Numbered from the stretch's first letter, positions 40,980 through 50,890 are shown. The stretch: 64,000 nucleotides of DNA from an uncultured Bacteroidales bacterium (GCA_944326365.1 CALVDR010000006.1:62001-126000); one strand, 5' to 3'. Notes: generated by a model not told the origin, from the sequence alone. Numbers and translations are program-made.

Positions 40980-41507
40980 TCATTTTTCATACCACGATTT
41001 GTACTCCAGATACCCTGCCGCATTGTCATGTATCCTGGCGGTAAGGGCAGACGACCCGTCCTTGACCTTTCCGGCAGGGACTCCGGCATAGATGCCAGGT
41101 TCGAGGACGCTGCCGGAGAGGACCACAGCTCCTGCCGCGATGATAGTACCGTCAGGGATCACCGCGTTGTCCAGGACCACAGCCCCCATCCCTACCAGCA
41201 CATCATTTCCTATTATGGCCCCGTGCACTACGGCATTGTGCCCGACTGACACGTCATTGCCGATTCTGACTTCCGACTTATGGTTTGTAGCATGAAGCAC
41301 AGCTCCGTCCTGGATATTTACCCTGTCACCCAGAACAATGCTTCCGACATCACCCCTGAGCACCGCTCCATACCAGATGCTGCAGTCTTCGCCCATCGAC
41401 ACATCTCCTGCCAGCACCGCATTCTCGGCTATGAAGGCATTTTTTCCTATGACCGGCTTGCGGCCGTCCAATTCCCTTATGATCATGACTGTACTTTTCT
41501 CTGCCAC
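40980..41507 (-). CDS. Gamma carbonic anhydrase-like hexapeptide protein
   Basis: A 175-residue left-handed beta-helix protein of the gamma carbonic anhydrase family. Hexapeptide repeats run from about residue 20 to 140. The three zinc-binding His positions are filled (LHATNH and GHNAVVHG). Some members (YrdA, PaaY, CaiE) lack strong carbonic anhydrase activity, so activity is not certain. It lies 9 bp after the 2-hydroxyacid dehydrogenase gene, at the end of what looks like the bat transcript. Confidence 0.88.
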   Translation of the reverse strand: MAEKSTVMIIRELDGRKPVIGKNAFIAENAVLAGDVSMGEDCSIWYGAVLRGDVGSIVLGDRVNIQDGAVLHATNHKSEVRIGNDVSVGHNAVVHGAIIGNDVLVGMGAVVLDNAVIPDGTIIAAGAVVLSGSVLEPGIYAGVPAGKVKDGSSALTARIHDNAAGYLEYKSWYEK

Positions 41508-41516
41508 GGACTGTCA

Positions 41517-42449
41517 CTACTGCCAGCCCATGGCAATATTTGCGGCAATCTTGTCCACCAGACGCGTACGGGCCTCGACTGACGCCCATGCAGTATGAGG
41601 AGTCATGGACAATCTCTCCTGATGTTTCACCTTGGAAAGAGGATTCGCCACATTCAGTGGCTCTGCAGAATAAACGTCCAGACCTGCTCCGGCTATCACG
41701 CCATCATCGACAGCCTTGGCCAGGGCCGCCTCATCGACTATTCCCCCTCGGCCCATGTTCAATATGACGGCCTGAGGTTTCATAAGGGAAAGTTCCTTCT
41801 CCCCTATCAGCCCTGCAGTCCTGTCATTCAGAGGGGCATGCACAGAGACCACATCGGAAACGGCCATCAGTTCATCCAGGGGCACACTCGGATAGTCATG
41901 ACAGTGCGAAGTGCCTGAAGTCGAAAAGTAAATTGCCTTCATTCCGAAAGCCTCCGCCACCTGAGCGACACGATGCCCTATCGTACCCATGCCTACGATG
42001 CCGATGGTCTTTCCCGCAAGTTCGAAGAAAGGCAGAGTGACGTCGGTAAAAAGCCCGCTCCACGAATATTTTCCGGACTTGACCTTTCCGTCATAGTATG
42101 GCAGATGTCCGATAAGATTCAGCATATGCATGAAAGTACTCTGGACTACGGATTCGGTGGAATACCCGGCAACATTCCTGACAGGAATACCTTTCGATGC
42201 CGCATATTCGATATCTATATTGTTCACACCGGTAGCTGCCTCGCAGATAAGCCTGAGATTCGCTCCGGCATCTATCAGCTGTGGAGTCACCCTTACCTTG
42301 TTCACGATCAACACATCGCAGTCGGAGACTCTGGCCAGGGCCTCTTCCGGAGAAGAAGTCTGCCAGCACACCAGTTCGCCGAGTCTGGCGATAGGGTCCA
42401 ATGACACATCGCTGCCCAGTGTGGCAGCATCCAGGAATGTTATCTTCAT
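41517..42449 (-). CDS. D-2-hydroxyacid dehydrogenase
   Basis: A 310-residue NAD-dependent dehydrogenase. The Rossmann motif GMGTIG is near residue 152, and the catalytic Arg (NMGRGG), Glu (SAEPL) and His (TPHTAW) are in place. The closest functional match is the glycerate dehydrogenase/hydroxypyruvate reductase group, but substrate cannot be read from sequence. It starts 19 bp after batDE and precedes the gamma carbonic anhydrase gene, so it may be co-transcribed with the bat operon. Confidence 0.88.
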   Translation of the reverse strand: MKITFLDAATLGSDVSLDPIARLGELVCWQTSSPEEALARVSDCDVLIVNKVRVTPQLIDAGANLRLICEAATGVNNIDIEYAASKGIPVRNVAGYSTESVVQSTFMHMLNLIGHLPYYDGKVKSGKYSWSGLFTDVTLPFFELAGKTIGIVGMGTIGHRVAQVAEAFGMKAIYFSTSGTSHCHDYPSVPLDELMAVSDVVSVHAPLNDRTAGLIGEKELSLMKPQAVILNMGRGGIVDEAALAKAVDDGVIAGAGLDVYSAEPLNVANPLSKVKHQERLSMTPHTAWASVEARTRLVDKIAANIAMGWQ

Positions 42450-42468
42450 AATCGTCTGAATTTCCGTA

Positions 42469-45069
42469 TTAAATGATTTCCATATCGGAACTTTTCATCC
42501 ATCCCTGCCGTCCGTCGGCCAGCTCTATGTTCCTCCAGTCACCCACTTCGTCCAGAATGATGACCTTCGTGCCTTCATGCAATATGAAAAGGTCTGTCGA
42601 AGTATCCGAAGAAGGGGAACTCTTCACGGATACTACCGGAACCATGATGACAGCACCGTCTTTCCTCGAATAGTCGGCTTTCTGCCAGAATGCGAACGAC
42701 ACGGACATCACCGTCAGGAGGAAAGCAGCTATCGCCGAGAAGAAGCCTGTCCGTCTGAGGGCCAGCGAAGACGAAAGGAAAAGCAGGAGAAGCGAGACAG
42801 CCACCGCCGCCAGGAAAATGAGGGATATGACAGCCCATGTATCCGAATCCAGGATGTAGCACAGATCCCTGGTCCATGTCTTCAGTATGAACTCCGGCAC
42901 CGGCTCTATCCTGTCCTGGATGAAATCGGAAATGACAGCGATATTGTATCTCGCATCATCGTAGGAAGGGTCCAGCTTCAAGGCCCTCTCATAATAAAGC
43001 ATGGCTTTGGCCACGTCTCCGGACTTGAACCAGGCATTGCCCATGTTGCAGTACAGGGCCGGCGACTCCAGTCCGAGATTCTCAATGGCCGTGTATATCC
43101 CGGCAGCCTCTGCCCATTGCCCCTCGGAATATGCTGCGGATGCTGCGTTGAAAAGCGAATCCACATATGCATCAGCGGCAAAGCCGGACATCGGGAAGCC
43201 GAGAAGTACGAGTACCGCCACGACCTTCGCGGCAGCCTGATTCTTACCGTTTTTCATATATGAGTCTATAGATGAAATCACATCCACCGCATCCTGGTAA
43301 TGCGCGGACATCGCACTGTTTCCCTGATCAGGGGAATACCTGGCGAATTCGCAGGCATCCAGAATGGACAGGAATCTGTCTATGGTGTCAGCGGGGACTC
43401 CCCTGCCGCCCAATGCTTCTGAAAACTTCTCTTTCGAATAGTCTGCGACAGACATGTTCAGCTTGTCCGACACATATCCTACAAGAGCCCTGTGGAGTTC
43501 GTCATAGAAAGCGGAATAAAGATTCTGCGAAAGGAATTCGGATGCCCTGTGCAGACGCTTGCGCGCCATCTTGGTGGCTCCCCTGTTCTTCGATCCTGCC
43601 ACATCCGCCCTGCGGGCTGCAAGAGTCCTCAACAGGAAATAAGATGCCGCACCGGCCACGGCTATCAACACCGCCAGTACCCAGAAGAGGACTGATCCGG
43701 TGAAGAAATCACCTTTCGGAGCCAGTCTGTGATCCCTGGTGCTGATGAACCTTATGTCCTGATTCAGATTCTGCACTCCCCTCTGGGTGACTCCGGGCAT
43801 GACAGCGGCTCCGGAGGATTCCGGTTCATTGCCTTTTTTGACAGTAAACGGTATCATTGGAGTCTCTATGGTCACATACCTGTCTGCCTTGATATCATAA
43901 TAGCTGTACTTGACCGGAGCTATCGCGAAATCGCCTGCGCTGCGCGGGATGAAAGGGAATTCATACGTCTTGCTGCCTGACATTCCAGAGGCCTTGTCCA
44001 CGGACTCGGACACTTTCGTGTCATAGACCTCGAAATCAGGAGGGAAGACCACATCAGGTTCTTCAAGCAGGGAAACATTGCCGTTCCCTTTGATCGTGAC
44101 GATCAGAGAAGCCGCATCATGTGTCCTGAGTGAATCCTTGCTCAGTTCCGCAGAGATGCCGAACTGTCCTACCCCTCCCTTGAAGGATGCCGGGGCACCT
44201 GCAGGAAGCGGCGAGACATTTATCTTGTAGGAAGGAGTGCTTATGCGCTTGCGGACTGTCCTGTATTCATCGAAGAATTCATCGAATATGCTCACACTGC
44301 CGCTGGACACGGTCCTGACATTCACAAGGCAGACCAGTTCAGCGGGATCTACGGTCAGCGTGCCGGACTGCTGCGGTATAAGTATGTATTTCCGCAGGAC
44401 GGCGGCATTGTAGATCTTGTTGTCCCTGCTTTCGCGATGGAATTCGATATTGGTCGGAGACTCTATCTCCTGATTCCAGAAACCGTTGAAGGACGGGAAA
44501 CGTGCATCCTCGAAACCGGCGATATTCACTCTCTGGTACAGTTTCAGGGTAGCGACCACCGGCTCTCCCACGACCACATTGCGCTTGCTGAAAGTCATGG
44601 AAAGGAAGAGGTTGTCATCAGATATGTCCGTCGAAGACTGGCGGGATTGTCCCGGAGACTGTTGTCTGCCGCTCTGGGCGGAAGCACCTTCGGCGACGAC
44701 GGTGACATTGACCGGTGAGGTCGACCAGGTCTTGCCCTTGACCGTGATTGTCCCGGCAGGGATCGTGAACGAACCGGTATTTTTCGGCGTCAGGATGTAT
44801 GTATAGGTAAACTGTGACGATTTCGTCCGCTTGCCGTTTATGATCTGCACACTGGTGGAACGGCCCTGCTGCGGTCCCCAGACCAGCTGGAAATCATCGC
44901 CAGGAGACCATTCGAAACCGGACGGGGAATTCTCGCCTTCATAGACGAAGGTCACGTTGAACTGTTCGTCCAGGGAAACGACGCCGGGCACCTCCACCCT
45001 AAGCTGGGCAGACATGGCAAGCGCCTGAAACATAACCGTCAATATCAGCAATAATTTCTTCATATCCAT
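42469..45069 (-). CDS. BatD-BatE fusion protein
   Basis: An 866-residue protein joining two proteins that are separate in the described Bacteroides fragilis bat operon. Residues 1-604 are BatD: signal peptide (about 1-21), immunoglobulin-like strand domains typical of BatD/oxygen tolerance proteins, and a membrane helix at about 455-478. Residues 605-866 are BatE: a signal-peptide-like hydrophobic stretch beginning at Met605, TPR repeats (about 635-710), two membrane helices (about 735-790) and a C-terminal SH3-like domain. No stop codon or frame change separates them. The bat operon is tied to aerotolerance and to VWA/MoxR complexes in the periplasm. Confidence 0.85.
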   Translation of the reverse strand: MDMKKLLLILTVMFQALAMSAQLRVEVPGVVSLDEQFNVTFVYEGENSPSGFEWSPGDDFQLVWGPQQGRSTSVQIINGKRTKSSQFTYTYILTPKNTGSFTIPAGTITVKGKTWSTSPVNVTVVAEGASAQSGRQQSPGQSRQSSTDISDDNLFLSMTFSKRNVVVGEPVVATLKLYQRVNIAGFEDARFPSFNGFWNQEIESPTNIEFHRESRDNKIYNAAVLRKYILIPQQSGTLTVDPAELVCLVNVRTVSSGSVSIFDEFFDEYRTVRKRISTPSYKINVSPLPAGAPASFKGGVGQFGISAELSKDSLRTHDAASLIVTIKGNGNVSLLEEPDVVFPPDFEVYDTKVSESVDKASGMSGSKTYEFPFIPRSAGDFAIAPVKYSYYDIKADRYVTIETPMIPFTVKKGNEPESSGAAVMPGVTQRGVQNLNQDIRFISTRDHRLAPKGDFFTGSVLFWVLAVLIAVAGAASYFLLRTLAARRADVAGSKNRGATKMARKRLHRASEFLSQNLYSAFYDELHRALVGYVSDKLNMSVADYSKEKFSEALGGRGVPADTIDRFLSILDACEFARYSPDQGNSAMSAHYQDAVDVISSIDSYMKNGKNQAAAKVVAVLVLLGFPMSGFAADAYVDSLFNAASAAYSEGQWAEAAGIYTAIENLGLESPALYCNMGNAWFKSGDVAKAMLYYERALKLDPSYDDARYNIAVISDFIQDRIEPVPEFILKTWTRDLCYILDSDTWAVISLIFLAAVAVSLLLLFLSSSLALRRTGFFSAIAAFLLTVMSVSFAFWQKADYSRKDGAVIMVPVVSVKSSPSSDTSTDLFILHEGTKVIILDEVGDWRNIELADGRQGWMKSSDMEII

Positions 45070-45095
45070 ATCTTTTTTCTATACCTGGGCCTCCG

Positions 45096-45899
45096 CTACC
45101 AGTTCTTGTCTTTCTGTTTCGACTGGAGCACTGCAGCCTTCTCCTTGTTCACCTTGTCCTGGGTTTCCTTTTCTTTCGCCATGATGGCATTCAGCATCTG
45201 CTGGGCGGCCTGTTTGCTTATCTGAGGCTGTGGCTGTGGAGCCTCGCCGCTTCCGCCGTCATTTTCCTGCTCATCCCGGTTCCGGTCGTTCTGATCCTCA
45301 TTCTGATCCTGATTGTCCTGATCCTGGTTGTCCTGACTGTCCTGGTTCCCATCGTTCCTGTTGTCCTTGTCATCCTGATCATTCTTGTCCTGGTCATTCC
45401 GGTCATCCTGCTGCTGGTCATCCTGCTGCTGGTCATCCTGCTGCTGGTTCTGCTGGTTTTCAAGCATTTCCTTCGCATAGATGTAGTTCTCTTTCGCCTC
45501 CAGGTCTCCCGGGTTTCTCAGAAGCGACTCCTTGTAGGCATCCACGGCAGCCTGCCAGTCCTTCAGGGTAGCGGCAGTGTTGCCCGAATTGTACCAGTAG
45601 TCCGATGCATGTCCGGAGACTTCCGCAGCCTTTGACACCGAATCCAGCACGGATCTGGCTTCCTGCCAGTTCTCCATCCGGTAAAGGGCGTTCGCGAGAT
45701 TGTATGAAGCGGCGAAAGAAGTGGAATCCCTCAGCAGCGCCTTCTGGTATTCTACGGCAGCCTCCCTGTAATTCCCGTCCCGGAACTCTCTGTTTCCCCT
45801 GCGGACATCCCTCCTGTCCGACTCCTGGGCTGATACCCCGGCCGTTCCGGCCAATACCAGCGCCGACACCCAGAATATGTATACTAAATTTTTCATCAT
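45096..45899 (-). CDS. batC: BatC: exported TPR protein with Asp/Gln-rich linker
   Basis: A 267-residue protein. A signal peptide (about 1-24) is followed by TPR repeats (about 30-145), then a very low-complexity region of about 65 residues made of Gln, Asp and Asn (about 148-215), and a short helical end rich in Lys, Glu and Gln. Three perfect tandem copies of a 15-bp unit (45401-45445) code for QQQDD repeats. It probably acts as a periplasmic scaffold for BatA/BatB. It lies 26 bp before batDE. Confidence 0.87.
   Translation of the reverse strand: MMKNLVYIFWVSALVLAGTAGVSAQESDRRDVRRGNREFRDGNYREAAVEYQKALLRDSTSFAASYNLANALYRMENWQEARSVLDSVSKAAEVSGHASDYWYNSGNTAATLKDWQAAVDAYKESLLRNPGDLEAKENYIYAKEMLENQQNQQQDDQQQDDQQQDDRNDQDKNDQDDKDNRNDGNQDSQDNQDQDNQDQNEDQNDRNRDEQENDGGSGEAPQPQPQISKQAAQQMLNAIMAKEKETQDKVNKEKAAVLQSKQKDKNW
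45401..45445 (-). repeat. Three perfect 15-bp tandem units inside batC
   Basis: The unit GGTCATCCTGCTGCT (plus strand) occurs three times without change and continues in degenerate form on both sides. Each unit adds five residues, so copy-number change would lengthen or shorten the linker without shifting the frame. Confidence 0.9.
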
Positions 45900-45934
45900 C
45901 CGATAATAGTTTCAGTTCCTGTCGTCACAATCGG

Positions 45935-46936
45935 CTATTTCAGCAAATGCCTGCGCGCCTTTCTCTCCCCTATAAGCATCTCCACGGCCAGAAGCGCCAG
46001 GGCAATGGCGAAGAAATACATGTACTGCTCGTCGAATTCCTCGAAAACGACGGAGCTGAACATCTCTTCATCCATCCTCTTGATATCGTCCACTATAGGG
46101 TTCAGTCCGAATTCACTCATTCCCGCCCGCACATATGCTCCTTTGCCGGCCGAGGCGATTTCCCTCAGTATCTTTTCGTCCAGTTTCGATACGACGATAT
46201 TGCCGTCCTTGTCTTTCAGCAATTCTCCATGATATGGAATCGGCTTTCCCTCGGAGGAACCGACACCTATGGTGAAAACCTTTATCCCCATCTCCGCGGC
46301 CTGCCTGGCCACTGCCACAGGGTCATCCTCATGGTTCTCTCCGTCAGTAATGACTATGATGGCCCGGCTCCGCTCGCTCTGGTTGCTGAAGCTTCTGATA
46401 CAGGTGGTCAGGGCTTCGCCCAAAGCCGTTCCCTGGATAGGGACGGATTCGGTATTGATGCTGTTAAGGAACATCTTGGCCGAAGCATAGTCGGTAGTGA
46501 CCGGCAGCTGCACGAAAGACGTTCCGGCGAAAACCACGAGTCCTATCCTGTCATCACGGAGTTTGTCCACCAGGCTGGATATGGCCAGCTTGGCCCTTTC
46601 CAGACGGTTCGGTGAATAGTCTTCCGCCATCATGGAATTCGACACATCGAGGGCAATCATGATTTCCACGCCCTTGATGTTCCGTTCTTTCAGTTTGGCG
46701 CCTATCTGAGGACGTGAAAGTCCGATGACGAAGAAGAAAAAGGCCACGGCGAAAAGCGTCACCCTCACCCAGCCCTTCGATGAGGATACCGAGGGCATGA
46801 GCTCCTTCACCAGCACCGGATCACCGAGTCTGGAAAGACGTCTTTTCCTGAAATGCCTCATCACGGCATAGGCCACGAAGAAAAGCGGCACCAGCAGGAG
46901 CAGAATCAGATATTGTGCTTGGGCAAAATTAATCAT
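45935..46936 (-). CDS. batB: BatB: membrane-anchored von Willebrand factor A protein
   Basis: A 333-residue protein with membrane helices at both ends (about 8-27 and 55-75 at the N-terminus, 305-325 at the C-terminus) and a VWA domain (about 90-290). The MIDAS motif is intact (DVSNS, then Thr and Asp in ITDGEN). It binds metal and probably protein partners in the periplasm, as a complex with BatA. It lies 12 bp after batA and is very similar to it in layout. Confidence 0.92.
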   Translation of the reverse strand: MINFAQAQYLILLLLVPLFFVAYAVMRHFRKRRLSRLGDPVLVKELMPSVSSSKGWVRVTLFAVAFFFFVIGLSRPQIGAKLKERNIKGVEIMIALDVSNSMMAEDYSPNRLERAKLAISSLVDKLRDDRIGLVVFAGTSFVQLPVTTDYASAKMFLNSINTESVPIQGTALGEALTTCIRSFSNQSERSRAIIVITDGENHEDDPVAVARQAAEMGIKVFTIGVGSSEGKPIPYHGELLKDKDGNIVVSKLDEKILREIASAGKGAYVRAGMSEFGLNPIVDDIKRMDEEMFSSVVFEEFDEQYMYFFAIALALLAVEMLIGERKARRHLLK

Positions 46937-46948
46937 AATCCGAAAATC

Positions 46949-47935
46949 TTAAGGTAATCTTCTCAGTACAAACACCCTGAGTATGAATTCCAGAAGCAGG
47001 GCAGCCAAAGCCACGAGTGCATAGACTCCGAACAGTTCCTTGTATACGGGAAAACTGTCCACAGTGGTCTTCACTTTTTCCATCTTGTTGATTTCGCTGT
47101 AGATTTCCATGAGCTTGGTGTTGTCCGTAGCCCTGAAATACTGGCCGCCTGTAGTCTCTGCTATCTCTTTCAGCAAGTCTTCATCGATTTCCACCTGGAC
47201 TTTCTGTATGTCCACACCCCACGGCGTCATCACAGGATAAGGTGCCATGCCTCTGGCTCCCACACCGATGGTATACACTCTCACACCGTATGTCTTCGCT
47301 ATCTGCGCAGCCATCTGCGGACTTATCTCTCCGGCATTGTTCACTCCGTCTGTCAGCAGAATCACCACACGGCTCTTCGCATCCGAATCCTTCATCCTTG
47401 CCACGGCAGTGGCGAGACCGTTTCCTATGGCAGTACCGTCTTCTATGAGATCTGTCTGGACCTCCTTCATCAGGTTTATGAGAGTGGAGCGGTCGGTGGT
47501 CATCGGACATTGCGTAAAGCTTTCACCTGCAAAGACCACTATCCCGATCCTGTCGTACGGACGCTGGGCGATGAATTCTATAGCGATGTCTTTGGCGGCA
47601 CTCAGTCTGTCAGGAGTGAAATCCCTCGCAAGCATACTGGTGGACACGTCCATGGTCAGCATGATGTCTATACCCTCGGAATCCACCCGTTCTATCTCGC
47701 CGGCAGACCTCGGTCTGGCTATGGCTATGATGATCATGACGAGTGCCAGTATTCTCATCAGGAACGGCAGATGCCTCAGGATTCCGTAAACGGACTTTCC
47801 TGATTTCCGCCACGGGACTATGGTGGAGACTCTCAGATGCGGCGCCCTCTTCCTCCACTCAAGATACACATAATGCAATATCAGCAGGAAAGGAAGCAGT
47901 TCCAGCCACAGCAGTCTTGGATATTCGAAAAACAT
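46949..47935 (-). CDS. batA: BatA: membrane-anchored von Willebrand factor A protein
   Basis: A 328-residue protein, paralogous to BatB. It has N-terminal helices (about 7-25, 58-75), a VWA domain (about 88-290) with MIDAS residues DVSTS and LTDGVN, and a C-terminal helix (about 305-325). It lies 3 bp after the preceding gene of the operon, so expression of the two is probably coupled. Confidence 0.92.
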   Translation of the reverse strand: MFFEYPRLLWLELLPFLLILHYVYLEWRKRAPHLRVSTIVPWRKSGKSVYGILRHLPFLMRILALVMIIIAIARPRSAGEIERVDSEGIDIMLTMDVSTSMLARDFTPDRLSAAKDIAIEFIAQRPYDRIGIVVFAGESFTQCPMTTDRSTLINLMKEVQTDLIEDGTAIGNGLATAVARMKDSDAKSRVVILLTDGVNNAGEISPQMAAQIAKTYGVRVYTIGVGARGMAPYPVMTPWGVDIQKVQVEIDEDLLKEIAETTGGQYFRATDNTKLMEIYSEINKMEKVKTTVDSFPVYKELFGVYALVALAALLLEFILRVFVLRRLP

Positions 47936-47938
47936 GGT

Positions 47939-49006
47939 CTATTCCTCCTCTTTCCCTGTAAGCGGCTTGCCGTCCATATCCTGCTGCTGTCCGTCCGAAG
48001 GTGCTGCAGCCGACTCGGCATCCAGTTCTTCCTGATATGTCATGGTTACGAACTTCACTGCAGACGGGACTGCGGAAGCATTCTCCTGCTGCGATGCGAC
48101 ATATTTTGCAAATTTCACATAATCCGCCCTCTCGAAAAGGTCTCTGGCCTCTTCATAGAGATCCGGTCTGATGTCCTTGTCTTTCAGACTGTCGAAAATT
48201 TCCTTCGTGGTCATCTCCATGGCGGAGACACCGTATCTGGATACGATATATTCCCGCAGCGCGTCAGTGACTCCGGAGTAGAATGTCTTCTGCTTTTCAG
48301 GGGCCCAGAAGGAATCGCCCCTGAACTTGTCCAGTTTCTTCAGTGCCCGGATATGCGCCGGTTCCCTGGCGGCTTCGGCCCCGGACTTCTTCCGGAAATA
48401 TTTCCTGGTGAAATACAAGGCTGCCAATATGACAAGAAGAAGGACAACGGCTCCGGCCAGATACGGGAATACTTCACGGAATTCCACAGGATACTGGATC
48501 TGACCTTTTATATCATGAATCTGAAAGGAAGCCGTATCCACCGGCATGGTCCTCACATCCAGAACCTTCGGTGCAAAAGCCAGAGTATCGGCAACTCCGT
48601 CCGGAGAGATTCTGACGATATACACCGGAGGCAGCTCATATTTACCCTCATCGAAAGACGTGATCGTCACGCTCCCCCTTATGTCCAGTTTGGACGGCGC
48701 TTTCCTGCGACCCTTATGCACATCCAGGGTATCCAGAGTCCACGGCGACACTATCTCCACCCCGGGACAGAAACCTTTGGAATAATCCGGAAACATGAAA
48801 CCTGTCCCTTCTTCCACACCGTGCAGCTCGAAACCGTATTCCAGCTGGTCGGCCACGAGCACCGAATCTCTGGGCTGGAGCTGCTCCAGAAAAGCTTCTC
48901 CGGCCGGCACCACGGTCGTGGAGTCCTGGGCATGGACCGCAGCCGGAAACAGGAAAACTCCGGCAGCCAATCCAAGCATAGATATTCTGATATTTCTGAA
49001 AAACAT
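47939..49006 (-). CDS. Unnamed bat-operon membrane protein
   Basis: A 355-residue protein found between the DUF58 gene and batA. It has a signal peptide (about 1-26), a periplasmic strand-rich domain (about 40-165), one membrane helix (about 178-200) and a cytoplasmic helical domain (about 205-330) with a charged, Gln-rich tail. It resembles the BatD-like or DUF4381-like partners found in MoxR operons but I cannot name the family with confidence. It lies 1 bp after the DUF58 gene and 3 bp before batA. Confidence 0.7.
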   Translation of the reverse strand: MFFRNIRISMLGLAAGVFLFPAAVHAQDSTTVVPAGEAFLEQLQPRDSVLVADQLEYGFELHGVEEGTGFMFPDYSKGFCPGVEIVSPWTLDTLDVHKGRRKAPSKLDIRGSVTITSFDEGKYELPPVYIVRISPDGVADTLAFAPKVLDVRTMPVDTASFQIHDIKGQIQYPVEFREVFPYLAGAVVLLLVILAALYFTRKYFRKKSGAEAAREPAHIRALKKLDKFRGDSFWAPEKQKTFYSGVTDALREYIVSRYGVSAMEMTTKEIFDSLKDKDIRPDLYEEARDLFERADYVKFAKYVASQQENASAVPSAVKFVTMTYQEELDAESAAAPSDGQQQDMDGKPLTGKEEE

Positions 49007-49007
49007 A

Positions 49008-49898
49008 TTATCTGGTTTGGAAAAAGGCCATGAGGCCTTTTACATAATCGCTGTCTGTGGAAATGCTGACATTGTCCACCTTGTATTTGAGGAAAAGCCG
49101 TGAAGCGGCCGCAGAAAGGTCAGTGAACCATTTTGCGTAGGCCGCACGCATTTTCCTGGAAGAAGTGTTTATCCATGCAGTCTCCATGGTCTCGGAATCC
49201 TTCGCATGGATCAGGCCCACATCCGGAAGCGTCCGTTCCCGGGGATCATGGACTTCGATGACCGAAAGGTCATGCCTGTTCACTGCCACTTTCAGGGCAT
49301 CTTCATAATTCGGAGCCCCGTCACTATCGACATCAAGCAGGTCTGACAGCAGGAATGCCGTACATCTCTTCTTGATGGCATTGGTGAGGAAGCGCAGCGC
49401 CTCACTTATGTCAGTGCCGTTGTGTTCAGGCTCGAACTCCAGAATCTCGCGGATGATATGGAGCAGATGGCTCCTTCCTTTTTTCGGCGGTATGAATTTC
49501 TCCACCCTGTCGCTGAAAAAGAGGGCTCCTACCTTGTCGTTGTTTATGATGGCGGAAAAGGAAAGCACGGCTGCTATCTCCGCTATCATGTCGCGTTTGT
49601 TCTGTCCTGAAGTTCCGAAAAGACCGGAGCGGCTGATATCTATCAGCAGGACCACTGTCATCTCCCTCTCTTCCTCAAAAACTTTTATGTAAGGGGAACG
49701 CATCCTGGCCGTGACATTCCAGTCCATATTCCGGACATCGTCCCCGAACTGGTATTCCCGGACTTCACTGAACGTCATTCCGCGCCCCTTGAACGCCGAA
49801 TGGTATTCCCCGGCAAAAATCTGATGCGAGAGAGCCCTGGTCCTGATCTCTATCTTCCTGACCTTCTTCAGAAGATCATTTGCATCTTTTCTTTCCAT
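49008..49898 (-). CDS. DUF58 protein
   Basis: A 296-residue soluble protein. The DUF58 region (about 45-135, GRGMTFSEVREYQFGDDVRNMDW in part) is followed by a VWA-like fold with DISRS (about residue 98). DUF58 proteins regularly sit next to MoxR ATPases and act as their substrate or adaptor. Its ATG shares a base with the moxR stop codon (TAATG). Confidence 0.9.
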   Translation of the reverse strand: MERKDANDLLKKVRKIEIRTRALSHQIFAGEYHSAFKGRGMTFSEVREYQFGDDVRNMDWNVTARMRSPYIKVFEEEREMTVVLLIDISRSGLFGTSGQNKRDMIAEIAAVLSFSAIINNDKVGALFFSDRVEKFIPPKKGRSHLLHIIREILEFEPEHNGTDISEALRFLTNAIKKRCTAFLLSDLLDVDSDGAPNYEDALKVAVNRHDLSVIEVHDPRERTLPDVGLIHAKDSETMETAWINTSSRKMRAAYAKWFTDLSAAASRLFLKYKVDNVSISTDSDYVKGLMAFFQTR

Positions 49899-50890
49899 TA
49901 TGGAACCTCGACTGCATTTATTATTTCAGCTATGATATTTTCCGGAGTGACGTTTTCAGCCTCAGCCTCGTAGGTAAGGCCTATCCTGTGACGCAGGACT
50001 TCGTTGCATACCGCCCTGACATCTTCCGGAATCACATAACCTCTTCTCTTGATGAAGGCATAGGCCTTCGATGCCATGGACAGGGAAATGCTGGCTCTCG
50101 GAGAACCTCCGTACGCTATGAGGTCGGAAAGTTTCCCGAGGCCGTAATCCGCAGGAGTCCTTGTGGCATACACCAGATCCACTATATACCTCTCTATCTT
50201 CTCGTCCATGTAGACATCACGCACCACCTCGCGGGCCTTGATGATATCTTCAGGCTTGAGCACAGGACTGGCTTTCGGGAAAGTTCCGGAATTGTTCATC
50301 CTGACGATAAGCTTCTCTTCTTCCTTTTTAGGATAGCTGACCACGACCTTCAGCATGAAACGGTCCACCTGCGCCTCAGGAAGAGGGTATGTGCCTTCCT
50401 GCTCGATAGGGTTCTGCGTCGCCATCACAAGGAACGGCTCCGGAAGCTTGAAGGTTTCGTCCCCGATGGTCACCTGCCTCTCCTGCATCGCCTCAAGCAG
50501 TGCCGACTGGACTTTGGCCGGAGACCTGTTGATCTCGTCCGCAAGCACGAAATTCGCGAAGATCGGACCTTTCTTTATCTGGAACTGCTCGCTTTTCTGT
50601 GAATAGATGAGAGTTCCTATCACATCTGCAGGCAGAAGGTCAGGAGTAAACTGGATACGGCTGAACCTGGCATCTATGGCGGAAGCCAGAGTATTTATGG
50701 CGAGAGTCTTGGCCAGTCCCGGTACACCCTCAAGCAGGATGTGTCCGTTTGCCAGAAGTCCGATAAGAAGATTTTCCACAAGATGTTTCTGGCCCACTAT
50801 GACCTTGTTCATTTCCATCGAAAGGATGTCTACGAAAGAACTTTCCTGCCTGATGCGGTCATTCAATTCCTTGATGTTTATATTGTCCAT
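49898..50890 (-). CDS. MoxR-type AAA+ ATPase
   Basis: A 330-residue ATPase with Walker A GVPGLAKT (about 54-61), Walker B LADEINRSPAK and sensor residues in ATQNPIEQEGTYPLPEAQ (shown in part). MoxR ATPases work as chaperones with VWA proteins to assemble or activate complexes, often at the membrane. It is the first gene of the bat operon and the promoter overlaps the divergent truA promoter. Confidence 0.93.
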   Translation of the reverse strand: MDNINIKELNDRIRQESSFVDILSMEMNKVIVGQKHLVENLLIGLLANGHILLEGVPGLAKTLAINTLASAIDARFSRIQFTPDLLPADVIGTLIYSQKSEQFQIKKGPIFANFVLADEINRSPAKVQSALLEAMQERQVTIGDETFKLPEPFLVMATQNPIEQEGTYPLPEAQVDRFMLKVVVSYPKKEEEKLIVRMNNSGTFPKASPVLKPEDIIKAREVVRDVYMDEKIERYIVDLVYATRTPADYGLGKLSDLIAYGGSPRASISLSMASKAYAFIKRRGYVIPEDVRAVCNEVLRHRIGLTYEAEAENVTPENIIAEIINAVEVP

